64,000 bases of DNA, from positions 558,001 through 622,000 of the forward strand of contig NZ_CP133020.1 in the NCBI RefSeq assembly GCF_030866825.1, read 5' to 3'. Position numbers and translations under genes: made by a program. This document shows, piece by piece, positions 8,480 to 17,515 of the stretch (position 1 is the stretch's first letter; each line of letters starts with the position of its first letter). A model generated the notes under the pieces. That model searched no databases. It had not been told where the DNA came from and saw only the letters and a list, made by a program, of their open reading frames with translations. This DNA is from Rathayibacter sp. SW19. Lineage in GTDB: Bacteria > Actinomycetota > Actinomycetes > Actinomycetales > Microbacteriaceae.

Positions 8480-9670
8480 ATGGAACTGATCGTGGACGTC
8501 GTGCTTGCGATCGCTGCGGTGTTCTCCATCGCGAACGGATGGCGCCGTGGCGCCGTGCTCTCAGCGGTGCCCATGGTCGGGTTGATCGCCGGACTCTGGC
8601 TTGGACTGCAGTTCGCACCGACCGTGGTCGGCTGGCTCGCCGGTATCGGCTGGGGCGCTGTCGTGCAACGCACGATCGTGGCTTCGGTATTCATTCTGGT
8701 GTGCGCATCCGTCATCTATGGGGTTGCCGCGACACTTGCTGGGATGATCCGTCGCCGCCTGAACAAAGGCCCCGTGCGCGGCATCGACGCGGTCGGCGGG
8801 GCTGCTGTCGGGCTGGTGACCTGGGCGCTGGTCGTTTGGTTGGTCGCCGGCTTCTTGCAGACGACGACGCTGATCCCTGTGACGCAAGTTGTCGCCTCGT
8901 CGAAGATCGTCGCGGCACTGGACGCGATCTCGCCGGTGCCCGCGTCCACGGCACTCGGTGCCCTCGACGACGCGCTCGGTCAGGCCGGATTGCCCAAGGT
9001 CTTCCAACACGGCGAGTCCATCGCGAGTGCGGCGCCGCCGGATCCGTCGATTCCGGCAGCGGTGAACGCGGCCGCATCGGGTGTTGTGCGCGTGCTCGCG
9101 AATGAGCCGGCTTGCAACACGTCATCGGAGGGTAGCGGGTGGGTCGTCGCAAACAACCGTGTCGTGACGAACGCTCACGTGGTTGCCGGAGCGACCACCG
9201 TCGCCGTGCAGGTGCGCGGTGTCGGCCTGTCGTTACCGGCAACACTGGTGGCGTTCGACCCGCAGCGCGACGTCGCGGTGTTGGCCGTGCCGGGGCTGAA
9301 CGTCGCACCGCTAAAGCTGGGCAGCCCGCTCGCGGTCGGTGCCTCCGCTGTCACAGCCGGATTCCCGGGAAACGGGCCGTACACAGCCGGGCCGTCACGG
9401 GTGCGTGAGGTGCTCGACGCGACCGGCACCGACATCTACCAGCAGCAGACGGTCACCCGTGAAATCTATTCCCTGCGCGGAGTGGTGCGGCCGGGCAACT
9501 CGGGCGGCCCGCTGTTCGACACCAATGGTCACGTCGTCGGAGTGGTCTTCGCCCGATCGACGACGGATGCCGACACCGGCTATGCACTCACGCTCGCCGA
9601 GGTGCAGCCCGTTCTCGCACAGGCCGGATCGAGCACGCCGGTCAGTTCGGGCCGCTGCGCGTCCGACTGA
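8480..9670 (+). CDS. MarP-like membrane serine protease (CvpA plus trypsin-like domain)
   Basis: 396 aa from ATG 8480 (MELIVDVVLAIAA). The N-terminal half has four hydrophobic helices of the CvpA/colicin V type. The C-terminal half is a chymotrypsin-fold protease with the triad His in VVTNAHVVAG, Asp in FDPQRDVAVLAV and Ser in GVVRPGNSGGPLF. A Cys in EPACNTSSEGSGW may pair with the C-terminal Cys of SSGRCASD. In mycobacteria the homologue MarP faces the periplasm and is needed for acid resistance; that role is inferred here. Confidence 0.9.
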   Translation: MELIVDVVLAIAAVFSIANGWRRGAVLSAVPMVGLIAGLWLGLQFAPTVVGWLAGIGWGAVVQRTIVASVFILVCASVIYGVAATLAGMIRRRLNKGPVRGIDAVGGAAVGLVTWALVVWLVAGFLQTTTLIPVTQVVASSKIVAALDAISPVPASTALGALDDALGQAGLPKVFQHGESIASAAPPDPSIPAAVNAAASGVVRVLANEPACNTSSEGSGWVVANNRVVTNAHVVAGATTVAVQVRGVGLSLPATLVAFDPQRDVAVLAVPGLNVAPLKLGSPLAVGASAVTAGFPGNGPYTAGPSRVREVLDATGTDIYQQQTVTREIYSLRGVVRPGNSGGPLFDTNGHVVGVVFARSTTDADTGYALTLAEVQPVLAQAGSSTPVSSGRCASD

Positions 9671-9726
9671 TCACATCGGCGGTCAGGCGGCCAGGAGCTG
9701 GCGCACCACCTGTGACAGGGAACGGA

Positions 9727-9756
9727 ACACTGATCCCGTGTTACACTGATCCCGTG
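9727..9756 (+). promoter_or_regulatory. vapBC promoter with a duplicated start-codon region
   Basis: acactgatcccgtg occurs twice (9727-9740 and 9743-9756), period 16. The second copy contains a -10 box TACACT (9742-9747) and ends in the GTG start at 9754, six bases after the box, so the transcript is probably leaderless. The paired repeats are a plausible autoregulatory operator for the antitoxin. Confidence 0.6.
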
Positions 9757-10074
9757 GCGAATCTGACGATTGCTGTTGACGACGAGTTGCTGCGTCGTGC
9801 TCGCATACGGGCGGCCGAGCAAGGAACCTCGGTCAATGCAGTGTTGCGCGACGAGCTGAGTCGCTATGCGACAACAGCGGGCACCGACCGGGCCGCCGAG
9901 GCATTCCTGGCACTAGCGCGGACGCATCCGGGCGCCAGCGACGAAGGCCCGCGTTGGTCACGTGAGGAACTGCACCTTGAGCGGTTCGATCAGCATCAGC
10001 CTGAGCAGCATGAGCTCGATCAACACGGGCTCGATCAACACGGGCTCGATCAGCGCGGGCTCGATCAGAATTGA
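9754..10074 (+). CDS. VapB-type antitoxin with a repeated C-terminal tail
   Basis: 106 aa from GTG 9754. The N-terminus (ANLTIAVDDELLRRARIRAAEQGTSVNAVLRDEL, cited in parts) is a ribbon-helix-helix DNA-binding domain of the kind that represses its own operon. The C-terminus, which normally wraps the toxin, ends in four pentapeptides (QHELD, QHGLD, QHGLD, QRGLD) encoded by a 15-bp tandem repeat. Its stop overlaps the toxin start (TTGA), so translation is likely coupled. The repeated tail is not a known antitoxin feature. Confidence 0.8.
   Translation: MANLTIAVDDELLRRARIRAAEQGTSVNAVLRDELSRYATTAGTDRAAEAFLALARTHPGASDEGPRWSREELHLERFDQHQPEQHELDQHGLDQHGLDQRGLDQN
10006..10065 (+). repeat. 15-bp tandem repeat, four copies, inside the antitoxin gene
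   Basis: Units cagcatgagctcgat, caacacgggctcgat (twice identical) and cagcgcgggctcgat lie head to tail and end nine bases before the antitoxin's last base. Copy number can change without shifting the frame, which would alter the length of the toxin-facing tail. Confidence 0.9.
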
Positions 10075-10484
10075 CCGGCTCGAGGCTGTTCGTCGATACC
10101 AACGTGTTCGCCTACGCGCTCGACCGGAGAGAGCAACCGAAGCGAACCCGTGCTCTGCACGTGATCGATGAACACCGGCACGACATCGTTGCGAGCACAC
10201 AAGTCCTTATCGAACTTTATGCAGTGTGCACCCGCAAACTCGGGATGGGCCGTGTCGACGCCCGGCACGCGGTCGAGGCCATCGCCGACTTTCCGGTCAT
10301 CGACACTGACCGCAACCTCGTGCTGAGCGCACTGGCCTTGGCTGACAGGGCTGAACTGTCGATCTTCGACGCAGCAATCGTCTGCGCGGCGCAGCGCGCA
10401 GGCTGTGGCGTGCTGCTCACGGAAGACCTGAATGCCGGACAGCGTTTCGACACGGTGGTCGTGGAGAACCCGTTCGCACGGTGA
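10071..10484 (+). CDS. VapC-type PIN-domain toxin
   Basis: 137 aa, start TTG at 10071 overlapping the antitoxin stop. PIN-domain acidic residues are in place: RLFVDTNVFAYALD (first Asp), the Glu in STQVLIELYAV, LALADRAELSIFDAAIVCAA (third Asp) and LLTEDLNAGQRF (fourth Asp). VapC toxins are Mg2+-dependent RNases that cut tRNA or rRNA and slow growth when antitoxin is lost. The module lies alone between a protease gene and aconitase. Confidence 0.9.
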   Translation: MTGSRLFVDTNVFAYALDRREQPKRTRALHVIDEHRHDIVASTQVLIELYAVCTRKLGMGRVDARHAVEAIADFPVIDTDRNLVLSALALADRAELSIFDAAIVCAAQRAGCGVLLTEDLNAGQRFDTVVVENPFAR

Positions 10485-10527
10485 GCGTGCACGCCACGAT
10501 CTTCTGACTTGGAGGTTGCGGTGTGGG

Positions 10528-10572
10528 GTCTCGAGACGCGTACTCGCTGGCGCTCGTGCGCTCCTCGACCAC
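10528..10572. repeat. Degenerate REP palindrome half
   Basis: ggtctcgagacgcgtactcg with downstream gctcctcgaccacc resembles one arm of the REP family clustered at 62788-63178, with mismatches. It fills the gap between vapC and the convergent aconitase gene. A still weaker relic lies near 15281-15312. Confidence 0.5.
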
Positions 10573-10577
10573 CGGGG

Positions 10578-13379
10578 TCAGGCGGCCAGCAGTTGGCGCA
10601 GCACGTACTGCAGGATGCCCCCATTCTGGAAGTATGCGGCCTCGGCCGGAGTGTCGATGCGCACCGTTGCCTGGAATTCACGTGCTGCAGAACCGTCACC
10701 CGGCTCGACCCGCACGGTCACCTCGTGCGGGATCGTGTCAACGCCTTCGAGCCCGATCACCGAGTACACCTCTTCGCCGGTCAGGCCCAGGGTTTCGGCG
10801 TTGTCGCCCGCGTGGAATTGCAGCGGCAGCACGCCCATGCCGATCAGGTTCGACCGGTGGATGCGCTCGAACGACGTCGCGATCACGGCCTTGACCCCGA
10901 GCAACAGCGTGCCCTTGGCCGCCCAGTCGCGCGATGAACCCGAACCGTACTCCTTGCCGGCGATCACGACGAGTGGCACGCCGTCGGCGAGATAGCGTTC
11001 GGATGCCTCGAAGATCGTCGTCTGCTCGCCATCAGGCAGGTGCCGCGTGAACCCACCTTCGATCCCCGGAACCAGCTGGTTGCGCAACCGGATGTTCGCG
11101 AACGTGCCGCGGATCATCACCTCGTGGTTGCCGCGCCGCGACCCGTAGGAGTTGAAGTCGCGCGGCGCGACGCCGTGCTCCTGCAAGTAGTGCCCGGCAG
11201 GGGAGTCCCGCTTGATCTGCCCGGCCGGTGAGATGTGGTCCGTCGTGACCGAGTCGCCGAGCAGTGCAAGAACGCGTGCGCCGACGATATCCGTCAGAGG
11301 TTCCGGTTCCCGCTCCATCCCCTCGAAGTACGGTGGCTGCCGCACATACGTCGACGTGTTGTCCCAAGCGAACATGTCCGCATCCGGAATCGGCAGGTTC
11401 TTCCAGTTGTCGTCACCCTCGAACACGTTGGCGTAGCCGGCCGAGAACATCTCCGACTTGACCGACTTGCCGACGACGGCCTCGATCTCCATGCTGGTCG
11501 GCCAGATGTCTCGTAGGTACACCGGTTCGCCGGATGGATCATCGCCCAGCGAGTCCGTGAGCAGGTCGATGTTCATCGTGCCCGCCAGTGCGTAGGCGAC
11601 GACCAGAGGCGGTGAGGCGAGAAAGTTCATCTGGGTTTGGGCGTGGATGCGGCCCTCGAAGTTGCGGTTGCCGCTCAGCACCGCGCTCACGCTCAGGTCG
11701 CCGTCGGTCACCGCCTGGCTCACCTGAGGAATCAAGGGACCCGAGTTGCCGATGCAGGTCGTGCAGCCATACCCGACGAGGTCGAAGCCCAACTGGTTCA
11801 AATACGGCGTGAGCCCCGCCGCGTCGAAGTAGTCCGTGACGACGCGCGATCCTGGTGCGAGCGACGTCTTCACCCACGGCTTCGACTGCAGCCCGCGCTC
11901 GACAGCCTTCTTGGCAAGCAAGCCGGCGCCGATCATCACAGACGGGTTCGAGGTGTTCGTGCAGCTGGTGATCGCCGCAATCACAACGTGCCCGTTGTCG
12001 ACCACGCTCGAGCCTCTGCCGGGCACCGTGATCTCGATCGGATGCGACGGATAGACCGACTCCTTCGCCTTGCCTGAGCGATTCACCGGCGCCGCGTGGT
12101 CGTCGATGCGGCCGAATGCGATCGGATCGCTCGCCGGGAACGACTCTGCGGATGCTTCATCCAGCCCCGCGAGCTCCTCCGGCGCCTTCGACCCCTCGTT
12201 CAGAATCGTGCCGATGACACGCCGCGCCTTCTTGAGCGGAATGCGATCTTGCGGTCGCTTCGGTCCGGCGATCGACGGCTCGACGCTTGCAAGGTCGAAA
12301 TCGATCGTCGTCGAGTACTCCGCCTCGTTGTCCGGGTCATGCCACAGGCCCTGCTCTTTGGCGTACGCCTCGACGAGTGCGATCTGCTGTTCGGGCCGGC
12401 CGGTCAGGCGCAAATAGTCGAGTGTGACGTCGTCGATCGGGAAGATCGCGCAGGTGGAGCCGTATTCCGGGCTCATGTTGCCGAGCGTCGCACGGTTGGC
12501 CAGCGGGATGTTGGCGACTCCCGGCCCGTAGAACTCGACGAACGTGCCGACGACGCCGGTCTCGCGCAGCCGCTGTGCGACCGTGAGCACCAGGTCGGTT
12601 GCCGTCACGCCCTCTTGCAGGGCGCCGCTGAGTTTGAACCCGAGCACCGGCGGAATGAGCATGCTCATCGGCTGGCCGAGCATGGCGGCCTCCGCCTCGA
12701 TTCCGCCGACCCCCCAGCCGAGCACGCCGAGTCCGTTGACCATGGGCGTGTGCGAGTCGGTGCCGACGAGCGTGTCCGGATACGCCTGAACCAGCCCCGC
12801 AGCATCCGTCGGTCGCGTGAAGACCACCCGGGAGAGGTACTCGAGGTTGACCTGGTGGCAGATGCCGGTGTCCGGCGGAACGACGAGGAAGTCGTCGAAC
12901 GCGTGCTGGCCCCAGCGCAGCAGCTGATACCGCTCGCGGTTGCGTTCGAATTCGAACTGCCCGTTCTGCTGGAAGGCGTCGGCGGTGCCGAAGACGTCCG
13001 CTATCACGGAGTGGTCGATCACCAGTTCGGAGGGGATCAGCGGGTTGATCTTCTGCGGGTCGCCGCTCAGCGCGGCCATAGCGTCGCGCATGGCGACGAG
13101 GTCGACCACGCATGGCACGCCGGTGAAGTCCTGGAGCAGAACGCGCGCGGGCGTGAAGGGGATCTCCGAACCGTGATCGGCGGCGGGATCCCACGCGGCC
13201 AGAGCCCGCACATGGTCGGCGGTGACCATCGTTCCGTCTTCGCAGCGCAGCAGGTTCTCCAGCAGCACTTTGAGGCTGTAGGGCAATCGTGCCGTGTTCG
13301 GCAGGGCGTCGAGACGGTAGATCTCGTAACTCTGATCGCCGACCGCTAACGTGCTGCGTGCACCGAAACTGTTCGTCAT
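10578..13379 (-). CDS. acnA: Aconitate hydratase
   Basis: 933 aa, full length for AcnA/IRP-type aconitases. The Fe-S cluster ligands are the Cys in AAITSCTNTSNPSVM and two Cys in GYGCTTCIGNSGPL. The swivel domain has DFNSYGSRRGNHEVMIRGTF and AGKEYGSGSSRDWAAKGT. It converts citrate to isocitrate in the TCA cycle in the cytoplasm. The start at 13379 follows GGAGG; the 12-residue upstream extension is rejected. A weak promoter (TTGACT at 13459-13464, 17-bp spacer) lies in the divergent gap. The tail is a short basic-neutral LRQLLAA. Confidence 0.95.
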   Translation of the reverse strand: MTNSFGARSTLAVGDQSYEIYRLDALPNTARLPYSLKVLLENLLRCEDGTMVTADHVRALAAWDPAADHGSEIPFTPARVLLQDFTGVPCVVDLVAMRDAMAALSGDPQKINPLIPSELVIDHSVIADVFGTADAFQQNGQFEFERNRERYQLLRWGQHAFDDFLVVPPDTGICHQVNLEYLSRVVFTRPTDAAGLVQAYPDTLVGTDSHTPMVNGLGVLGWGVGGIEAEAAMLGQPMSMLIPPVLGFKLSGALQEGVTATDLVLTVAQRLRETGVVGTFVEFYGPGVANIPLANRATLGNMSPEYGSTCAIFPIDDVTLDYLRLTGRPEQQIALVEAYAKEQGLWHDPDNEAEYSTTIDFDLASVEPSIAGPKRPQDRIPLKKARRVIGTILNEGSKAPEELAGLDEASAESFPASDPIAFGRIDDHAAPVNRSGKAKESVYPSHPIEITVPGRGSSVVDNGHVVIAAITSCTNTSNPSVMIGAGLLAKKAVERGLQSKPWVKTSLAPGSRVVTDYFDAAGLTPYLNQLGFDLVGYGCTTCIGNSGPLIPQVSQAVTDGDLSVSAVLSGNRNFEGRIHAQTQMNFLASPPLVVAYALAGTMNIDLLTDSLGDDPSGEPVYLRDIWPTSMEIEAVVGKSVKSEMFSAGYANVFEGDDNWKNLPIPDADMFAWDNTSTYVRQPPYFEGMEREPEPLTDIVGARVLALLGDSVTTDHISPAGQIKRDSPAGHYLQEHGVAPRDFNSYGSRRGNHEVMIRGTFANIRLRNQLVPGIEGGFTRHLPDGEQTTIFEASERYLADGVPLVVIAGKEYGSGSSRDWAAKGTLLLGVKAVIATSFERIHRSNLIGMGVLPLQFHAGDNAETLGLTGEEVYSVIGLEGVDTIPHEVTVRVEPGDGSAAREFQATVRIDTPAEAAYFQNGGILQYVLRQLLAA

Positions 13380-13522
13380 TTGTTGACCTCCGCCAACTCT
13401 CGCATCGTGGAGCACACCGGTGGGCTCCTGTCCTCATGGTGCTTCGGAACGCGCGGTAAGTCAACGTGGCAGCAATTCCCGGCGTTCATTAAAGGGCAAA
13501 ACGGTCCTCTAAAATCAGAATC

Positions 13523-15259
13523 ATGACCGAACGCACCATTGCCACATCCGTTCTCGTGATCGGAACAGGAGGGGCCGGCCTGCGCGCCGCCATCGAACTG
13601 CGCGAGCAGAAGGTCGATGTGCTCGCGGTCGGCAAACGGCGAAAATTCGATGCACACACGACGCTGGCGGCTGGCGGCATCAACGCGGCGCTCGGCACCA
13701 TGGACCCCGAGGACTCCTGGCAGCAGCACGCCGCTGACACGATCAAGGAATCGTATGACCTGGCCGATCCGCGCATCGTCGAGACGGTCGCAAAGAGCGC
13801 GCCCCAGGGCATCCGCGAGCTTGAAGAATGGGGCATGCCGTTCGCCCGCGAGGCAGACGGCCGCATCTCCCAGCGCTTCTTCGGCGCACACACGTACCGG
13901 CGCACCTGCTTCGCCGGCGACTACACAGGCCTGGAGATCCAGCGCACGCTGCTGCGCCGTGCCGCCGCGGTCGGTGTGCCGATCACCGACACCGTATACG
14001 TGTCGCGGCTGCTCGTCGATGACGGACGCATCTTCGGTGCGTACGGTTTTGATGTCGTCGACGGATCGCGCGTCATCATCCACGCGGATGCCGTCATCCT
14101 GGCCACCGGTGGCCACACCCGCATCTGGCGGCACACGTCGTCGCGGCGCGATGAGAACACCGGTGACTCGTTCCGGCTGGCCGCGCTCGCCGGTGCGCGC
14201 ATCCGTGATGCCGAACTGGTGCAGTTCCACCCGTCCGGGCTTCTCGAACCCGCGGACGCCGCAGGCACGCTGGTCTCGGAGGCCGCCCGTGGTGAGGGCG
14301 GCGTGCTGCTCAACGCGCAGGGTGAACGGTTCATGGCGAAGTACGACCCGCAGCGCATGGAACTGTCCACGCGCGATCGGGTCGCACTGGCCATCTCGAC
14401 AGAGATCGCCGAGGGCCGCGGCACCCCGGCCGGTGGCGTGATGCTCGACCTGACACACCTGGACCGTGACGTCATTTTGTAGCGGCTTCCGCGCGTCTAC
14501 CGCAACCTGCTCGACCTGCAGATGCTCGACATTACGATGCATCCGATCGAGATCGCACCGACTGCGCACTACTCGATGGGCGGCGTCTGGGTGCGGCCTG
14601 ATGACCACGGAACCGGTGTCAACGGGCTCTACGCTATCGGCGAGGCGAGCTCGGGAACGCACGGTGCGAACCGGTTGGGCGGCAACTCGCTGGCCGAGTT
14701 GCTCGTGTACGGCCGCATCGTCGGTCGGGCTGCAGCGGCCTACTCCCGTGAACTCGCCTTCCAGCCGCGCAGTGCCGCCGCCGTTGCTGAAGCGGGCAAT
14801 GAGCTCGACGCGCTGCTGGCCGGACGCGGCTACGACAACGTGCGAAGCATGCAGCGCGCCATTCGCGACCTGATGAGCGAACACGCCGGCGTCATCCGCA
14901 GTGAGGCTGGCCTGAATGAGGGCCTGGAGAAGCTGGCCGCGGTCGAAGCGCGGATGCCGGACCTCGCCGTCCATCCGGACATCGCCGGATTCGACGACCT
15001 CGCCCACTCACTCGACCTCAAAGGTTCGATGATCGCCGCCCGGGCGACGCTGGAGTCCGCGCTGGCTCGTAAGGAGACGCGTGGGGCGCACAATAGGTCT
15101 GACTATCCGCAGCTGGATCCTGCGTTGAAGGTGAATATGGTGTGGTCGCTGACCGAGCCGTTGGTGCAGGAGCCCGTGCCGGGCACGCCCGCTGAAATCG
15201 CTGCGCTGATTCCGCACTCCACCGAGTCGGAGTCCGTCGTCGGCAAACTCGTGGAGTAG
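13523..15259 (+). pseudogene. Fumarate reductase/succinate dehydrogenase flavoprotein, broken by an in-frame TAG
   Basis: The two halves are in one frame, 578 codons in total, interrupted only by TAG at 14480-14482. Before it: the FAD motif VLVIGTGGAGLRAAIELREQ, TTLAAGGINAALG, HTYRRTCFAGDYTGLEIQRT. After it: HPIEIAPTAHYSMGGVWV and HGANRLGGNSLAELLVYGR, the substrate and flavin sites. No frame shift or deletion is seen, so the mutation looks recent (one base from CAG or GAG). No sdhB/C/D gene is adjacent. A TAAAAT box seven bases before the ATG suggests a leaderless mRNA. It may be a pseudogene, a readthrough product or a sequencing error. Confidence 0.85.
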
Positions 15260-15453
15260 GGCGGTAGCGGACGTCCCCTCCGGTGGTCGCGTAGCTCTCG
15301 AGCGCAGCGGGACCCTGTGCGCGCCCGGTTTTTCTTGTCCTCCACAGGTGGCGTTTCGGGTCGCTTTCCACAGATTTAGGGGTTCGGAAAGTTATTCTGA
15401 CCAGCCATTCCGCCCGGGGTTGGAATGTCGGTGGTCACTGAGACGATATAAGT

Positions 15454-16953
15454 ATGAACAACCCGTTGGACCTCCTCACCCGGGTCACCGGCGACCTGAC
15501 CGGTGAACTCACCGGCGCCCAATTGCGGGTTCTTGGTGAGGAGGACCTGCTGGTCACCGTGCAGGCGATCGAAGCGCTCGGCCGGATTGTGGACGCCGCC
15601 CGCGTCGCCGGCGCGGCCGAAACCGCCGAACGGTCCCGGAAAGAACTCGGCACCGCCGGGCTGGCCGCCCGGAAAGGCTCCCGCAACGCCAACGAACTGT
15701 TACAACGCCTCACCGGGGTTTCCGCCGTCACCGCAGAGAAGAGGATCCGGCTCGGCGGGCGCACCCGGTTCCGGCCGACCCTGGTCGGCTTCGACACGCC
15801 ACCCCTGTTCCCGCGCATCGCCGCCGCACTGTCATCGGGGGCGTTGGGCGTGGATGCGGCGCAGGCGATCATCACCGGCCTGCTTCCGGTCTTCGACCAC
15901 ACCGCGATCCCCGCCCGGGAGATCGCGGAGGAAGAACTCGTCGCGGCGGCGACCGGCACCGGGGACACCTCACCGATCCCGTTCAGCGCCGACGAGATCC
16001 GCATCCAAGCCCAGGTGTGGCAGCTCGCATTGAACCCCGACGGCGCTGACCTGGCCGAAGAACGCGCCCTGCCCCGCCGGGACCTACGCCTGGGCCGCGT
16101 CACCGATGGTTTGGTCCCGGTCCACGGCCGACTGCTGCCGGAGATCGCGGTCAAACTGACCACCCTGCTGGATGGCTGCCTGTCCCCCCGCACCGGACCA
16201 GCGTTCACCGCGAAAGACGAAGACGCCGACACCGCCAACACTCCCGGCAGCGCAGATGCCGCCGCTGACGCTGCCGACGGTGCTGATCAGGCTGAGGCGG
16301 CCGCGGAGGCTGCGGCGGCGGATACCCGCACGATCGGGCAGAAACGCCACGACGTGTTCGCCTCCCTGATCGACGGGATCGCCCGTTCCGGGCAGGTGCC
16401 CACCGTCGGCGGGGCCGCACCCACCGTCATGGTCACCGTCCGAGCTAAGGATCTAGCCGCCGGGCACGGCGGCGGTCACATCGACGGGTTAGATGTGCCG
16501 ATCTCGATGCAGGCCGTGAAACAATTCGCTTGCACCGGCGGACGCCAACCCATCCTGATCGACGACACCGGTGGCATCCTCACCCTGTACACGGAGCAAC
16601 GCTGCTTCAACCGGTCTCAACGCCGGGCGATCGCCGCCCGCGACGGCGGCTGCTGCATCATCCCCGGCTGCACCATCCCCGCCAACTGGAGCGAAGTCCA
16701 CCATATTGTTCCCGACCGAGATGGCGGACCCACCCAGGTAGACAATGGTGTCTACTTGTGCTGGTGGCATCACCGCACCATCGACACCGCCGGCTGGAGC
16801 ATCCGCTTCATCAACGGCACACCGCAGATCAAAGCACCACCCTGGATCAACCCGAACGCCACCTGGCGACCCGCCAGCAAAGCACGCACAACCCTCGTCA
16901 CCCAACTCGACACCAAAGTCAAGCAAGCCATCCTCAACCAATGGCCACAATGA
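15454..16953 (+). CDS. DUF222 / HNH endonuclease-motif protein (13E12 family)
   Basis: 499 aa. The N-terminal 300 residues are DUF222 (QAIEALGRIVDAARVAGAAE, GLAARKGSRNANELLQRLTG). An Ala/Asp-rich low-complexity linker (about 258-290) follows. The C-terminus is an HNH motif with a Cys-Cys pair, IIPGCTIPANWSEVHHIVP, then DNGVYLCWWHHRTIDTAGW. Such proteins are abundant in Microbacteriaceae and mycobacteria (13E12 repeats), often in many copies; they are thought to be nucleases, but the biological role is not established. Nothing mobile is adjacent. Confidence 0.9.
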   Translation: MNNPLDLLTRVTGDLTGELTGAQLRVLGEEDLLVTVQAIEALGRIVDAARVAGAAETAERSRKELGTAGLAARKGSRNANELLQRLTGVSAVTAEKRIRLGGRTRFRPTLVGFDTPPLFPRIAAALSSGALGVDAAQAIITGLLPVFDHTAIPAREIAEEELVAAATGTGDTSPIPFSADEIRIQAQVWQLALNPDGADLAEERALPRRDLRLGRVTDGLVPVHGRLLPEIAVKLTTLLDGCLSPRTGPAFTAKDEDADTANTPGSADAAADAADGADQAEAAAEAAAADTRTIGQKRHDVFASLIDGIARSGQVPTVGGAAPTVMVTVRAKDLAAGHGGGHIDGLDVPISMQAVKQFACTGGRQPILIDDTGGILTLYTEQRCFNRSQRRAIAARDGGCCIIPGCTIPANWSEVHHIVPDRDGGPTQVDNGVYLCWWHHRTIDTAGWSIRFINGTPQIKAPPWINPNATWRPASKARTTLVTQLDTKVKQAILNQWPQ

Positions 16954-17061
16954 CACCGCCAGATACACGACATTCAATACGCAATACACAAAGCTTGTGG
17001 TGCGCAGCACGCAGCACGCGGCAAGGGCTTGCTTTCCACTCGACGCTGTATGGTCGAAGCC

Positions 17062-17250
17062 ATGAGTTCAGGTGACACCGGCGACTTACCGAAGATCGGT
17101 GCGCCGGCAACTCGCGCGCTCGCGAATGTCGGAATCGTGACCCTTGACGACCTGCGCCGGGCTTCGCTCGGTGAACTCGCAAAGCTGCACGGCGTCGGCC
17201 CAAAAGCGCTCCGCATCCTACAAGACGCCCTTGCACGCGACACGAAGTAG
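17062..17250 (+). CDS. Small helix-hairpin-helix protein
   Basis: 62 aa from ATG 17062. ALANVGIVTLDDLRRAS and LHGVGPKALRILQDAL form two consecutive HhH-like motifs, as in the RNA polymerase alpha C-terminal domain and DUF4332-type proteins that bind DNA backbone without sequence preference. TATGGT lies seven bases before the start, so the mRNA may be leaderless. It lies 40 bp before a relic of pepA. Confidence 0.75.
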   Translation: MSSGDTGDLPKIGAPATRALANVGIVTLDDLRRASLGELAKLHGVGPKALRILQDALARDTK

Positions 17251-17290
17251 CTGACCGTTACTTTCGATTCGCCTACCAGAAAGACCATCG

Positions 17291-17515
17291 ATGCCGTTCC
17301 AGCCGCACATGCTCATTCCCGGCAGTTTTCAGTTCAACCCTTCTTGGGCTGCCGCCCCGAATGTCAGCCGCGTCGAGGTGCCCAGTCAACGAGTGGATGC
17401 CGTCAGCTACGCCGTCGCGGAGTCCGGGCCCGTTCCCGCCGCGATCGGCCTCGAGCGAGGGCGATCGTGCTTCCCACTGCCGGGCAGACAGGTCACTTTC
17501 GGTGGTCGGCGATGA
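17291..17515 (+). pseudogene. 5' fragment of a second leucyl aminopeptidase gene
   Basis: The frame starts MPFQPHMLIPGSFQFNPS and ends its similarity at ESGPVPAAIGLER. The intact pepA at 19418 starts MPFTPHMLIPDSFQLGPS and has DSGPVPEVIGLDR at the matching place. After about 55 codons the sequence becomes unrelated and stops at 17515, inside the convergent TetR gene. The copies differ at many positions, so this is an old paralogue relic rather than a recent duplication. Confidence 0.8.

Noticed and set aside
12096..13349. 417-codon plus-strand frame opposite aconitase
   Set aside because: Shadow of acnA; Arg/Asp/His-rich with no recognisable domain.
14480..14482. TAG as a recoded amino acid (pyrrolysine)
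   Set aside because: No support for pyrrolysine in such organisms, and the neighbouring Leu-Arg context aligns as an ordinary lost codon.
13376..15007. Long open frame (543 codons) on the minus strand opposite the flavoprotein gene
   Set aside because: It mirrors the real gene's codon pattern in high-GC DNA and has no domain; the sense strand has clear FAD motifs.
15454..16953. HNH protein as part of a mobile intron or restriction system
   Set aside because: The DUF222/HNH arrangement is a common chromosomal family in these bacteria, with no methylase or intron nearby.
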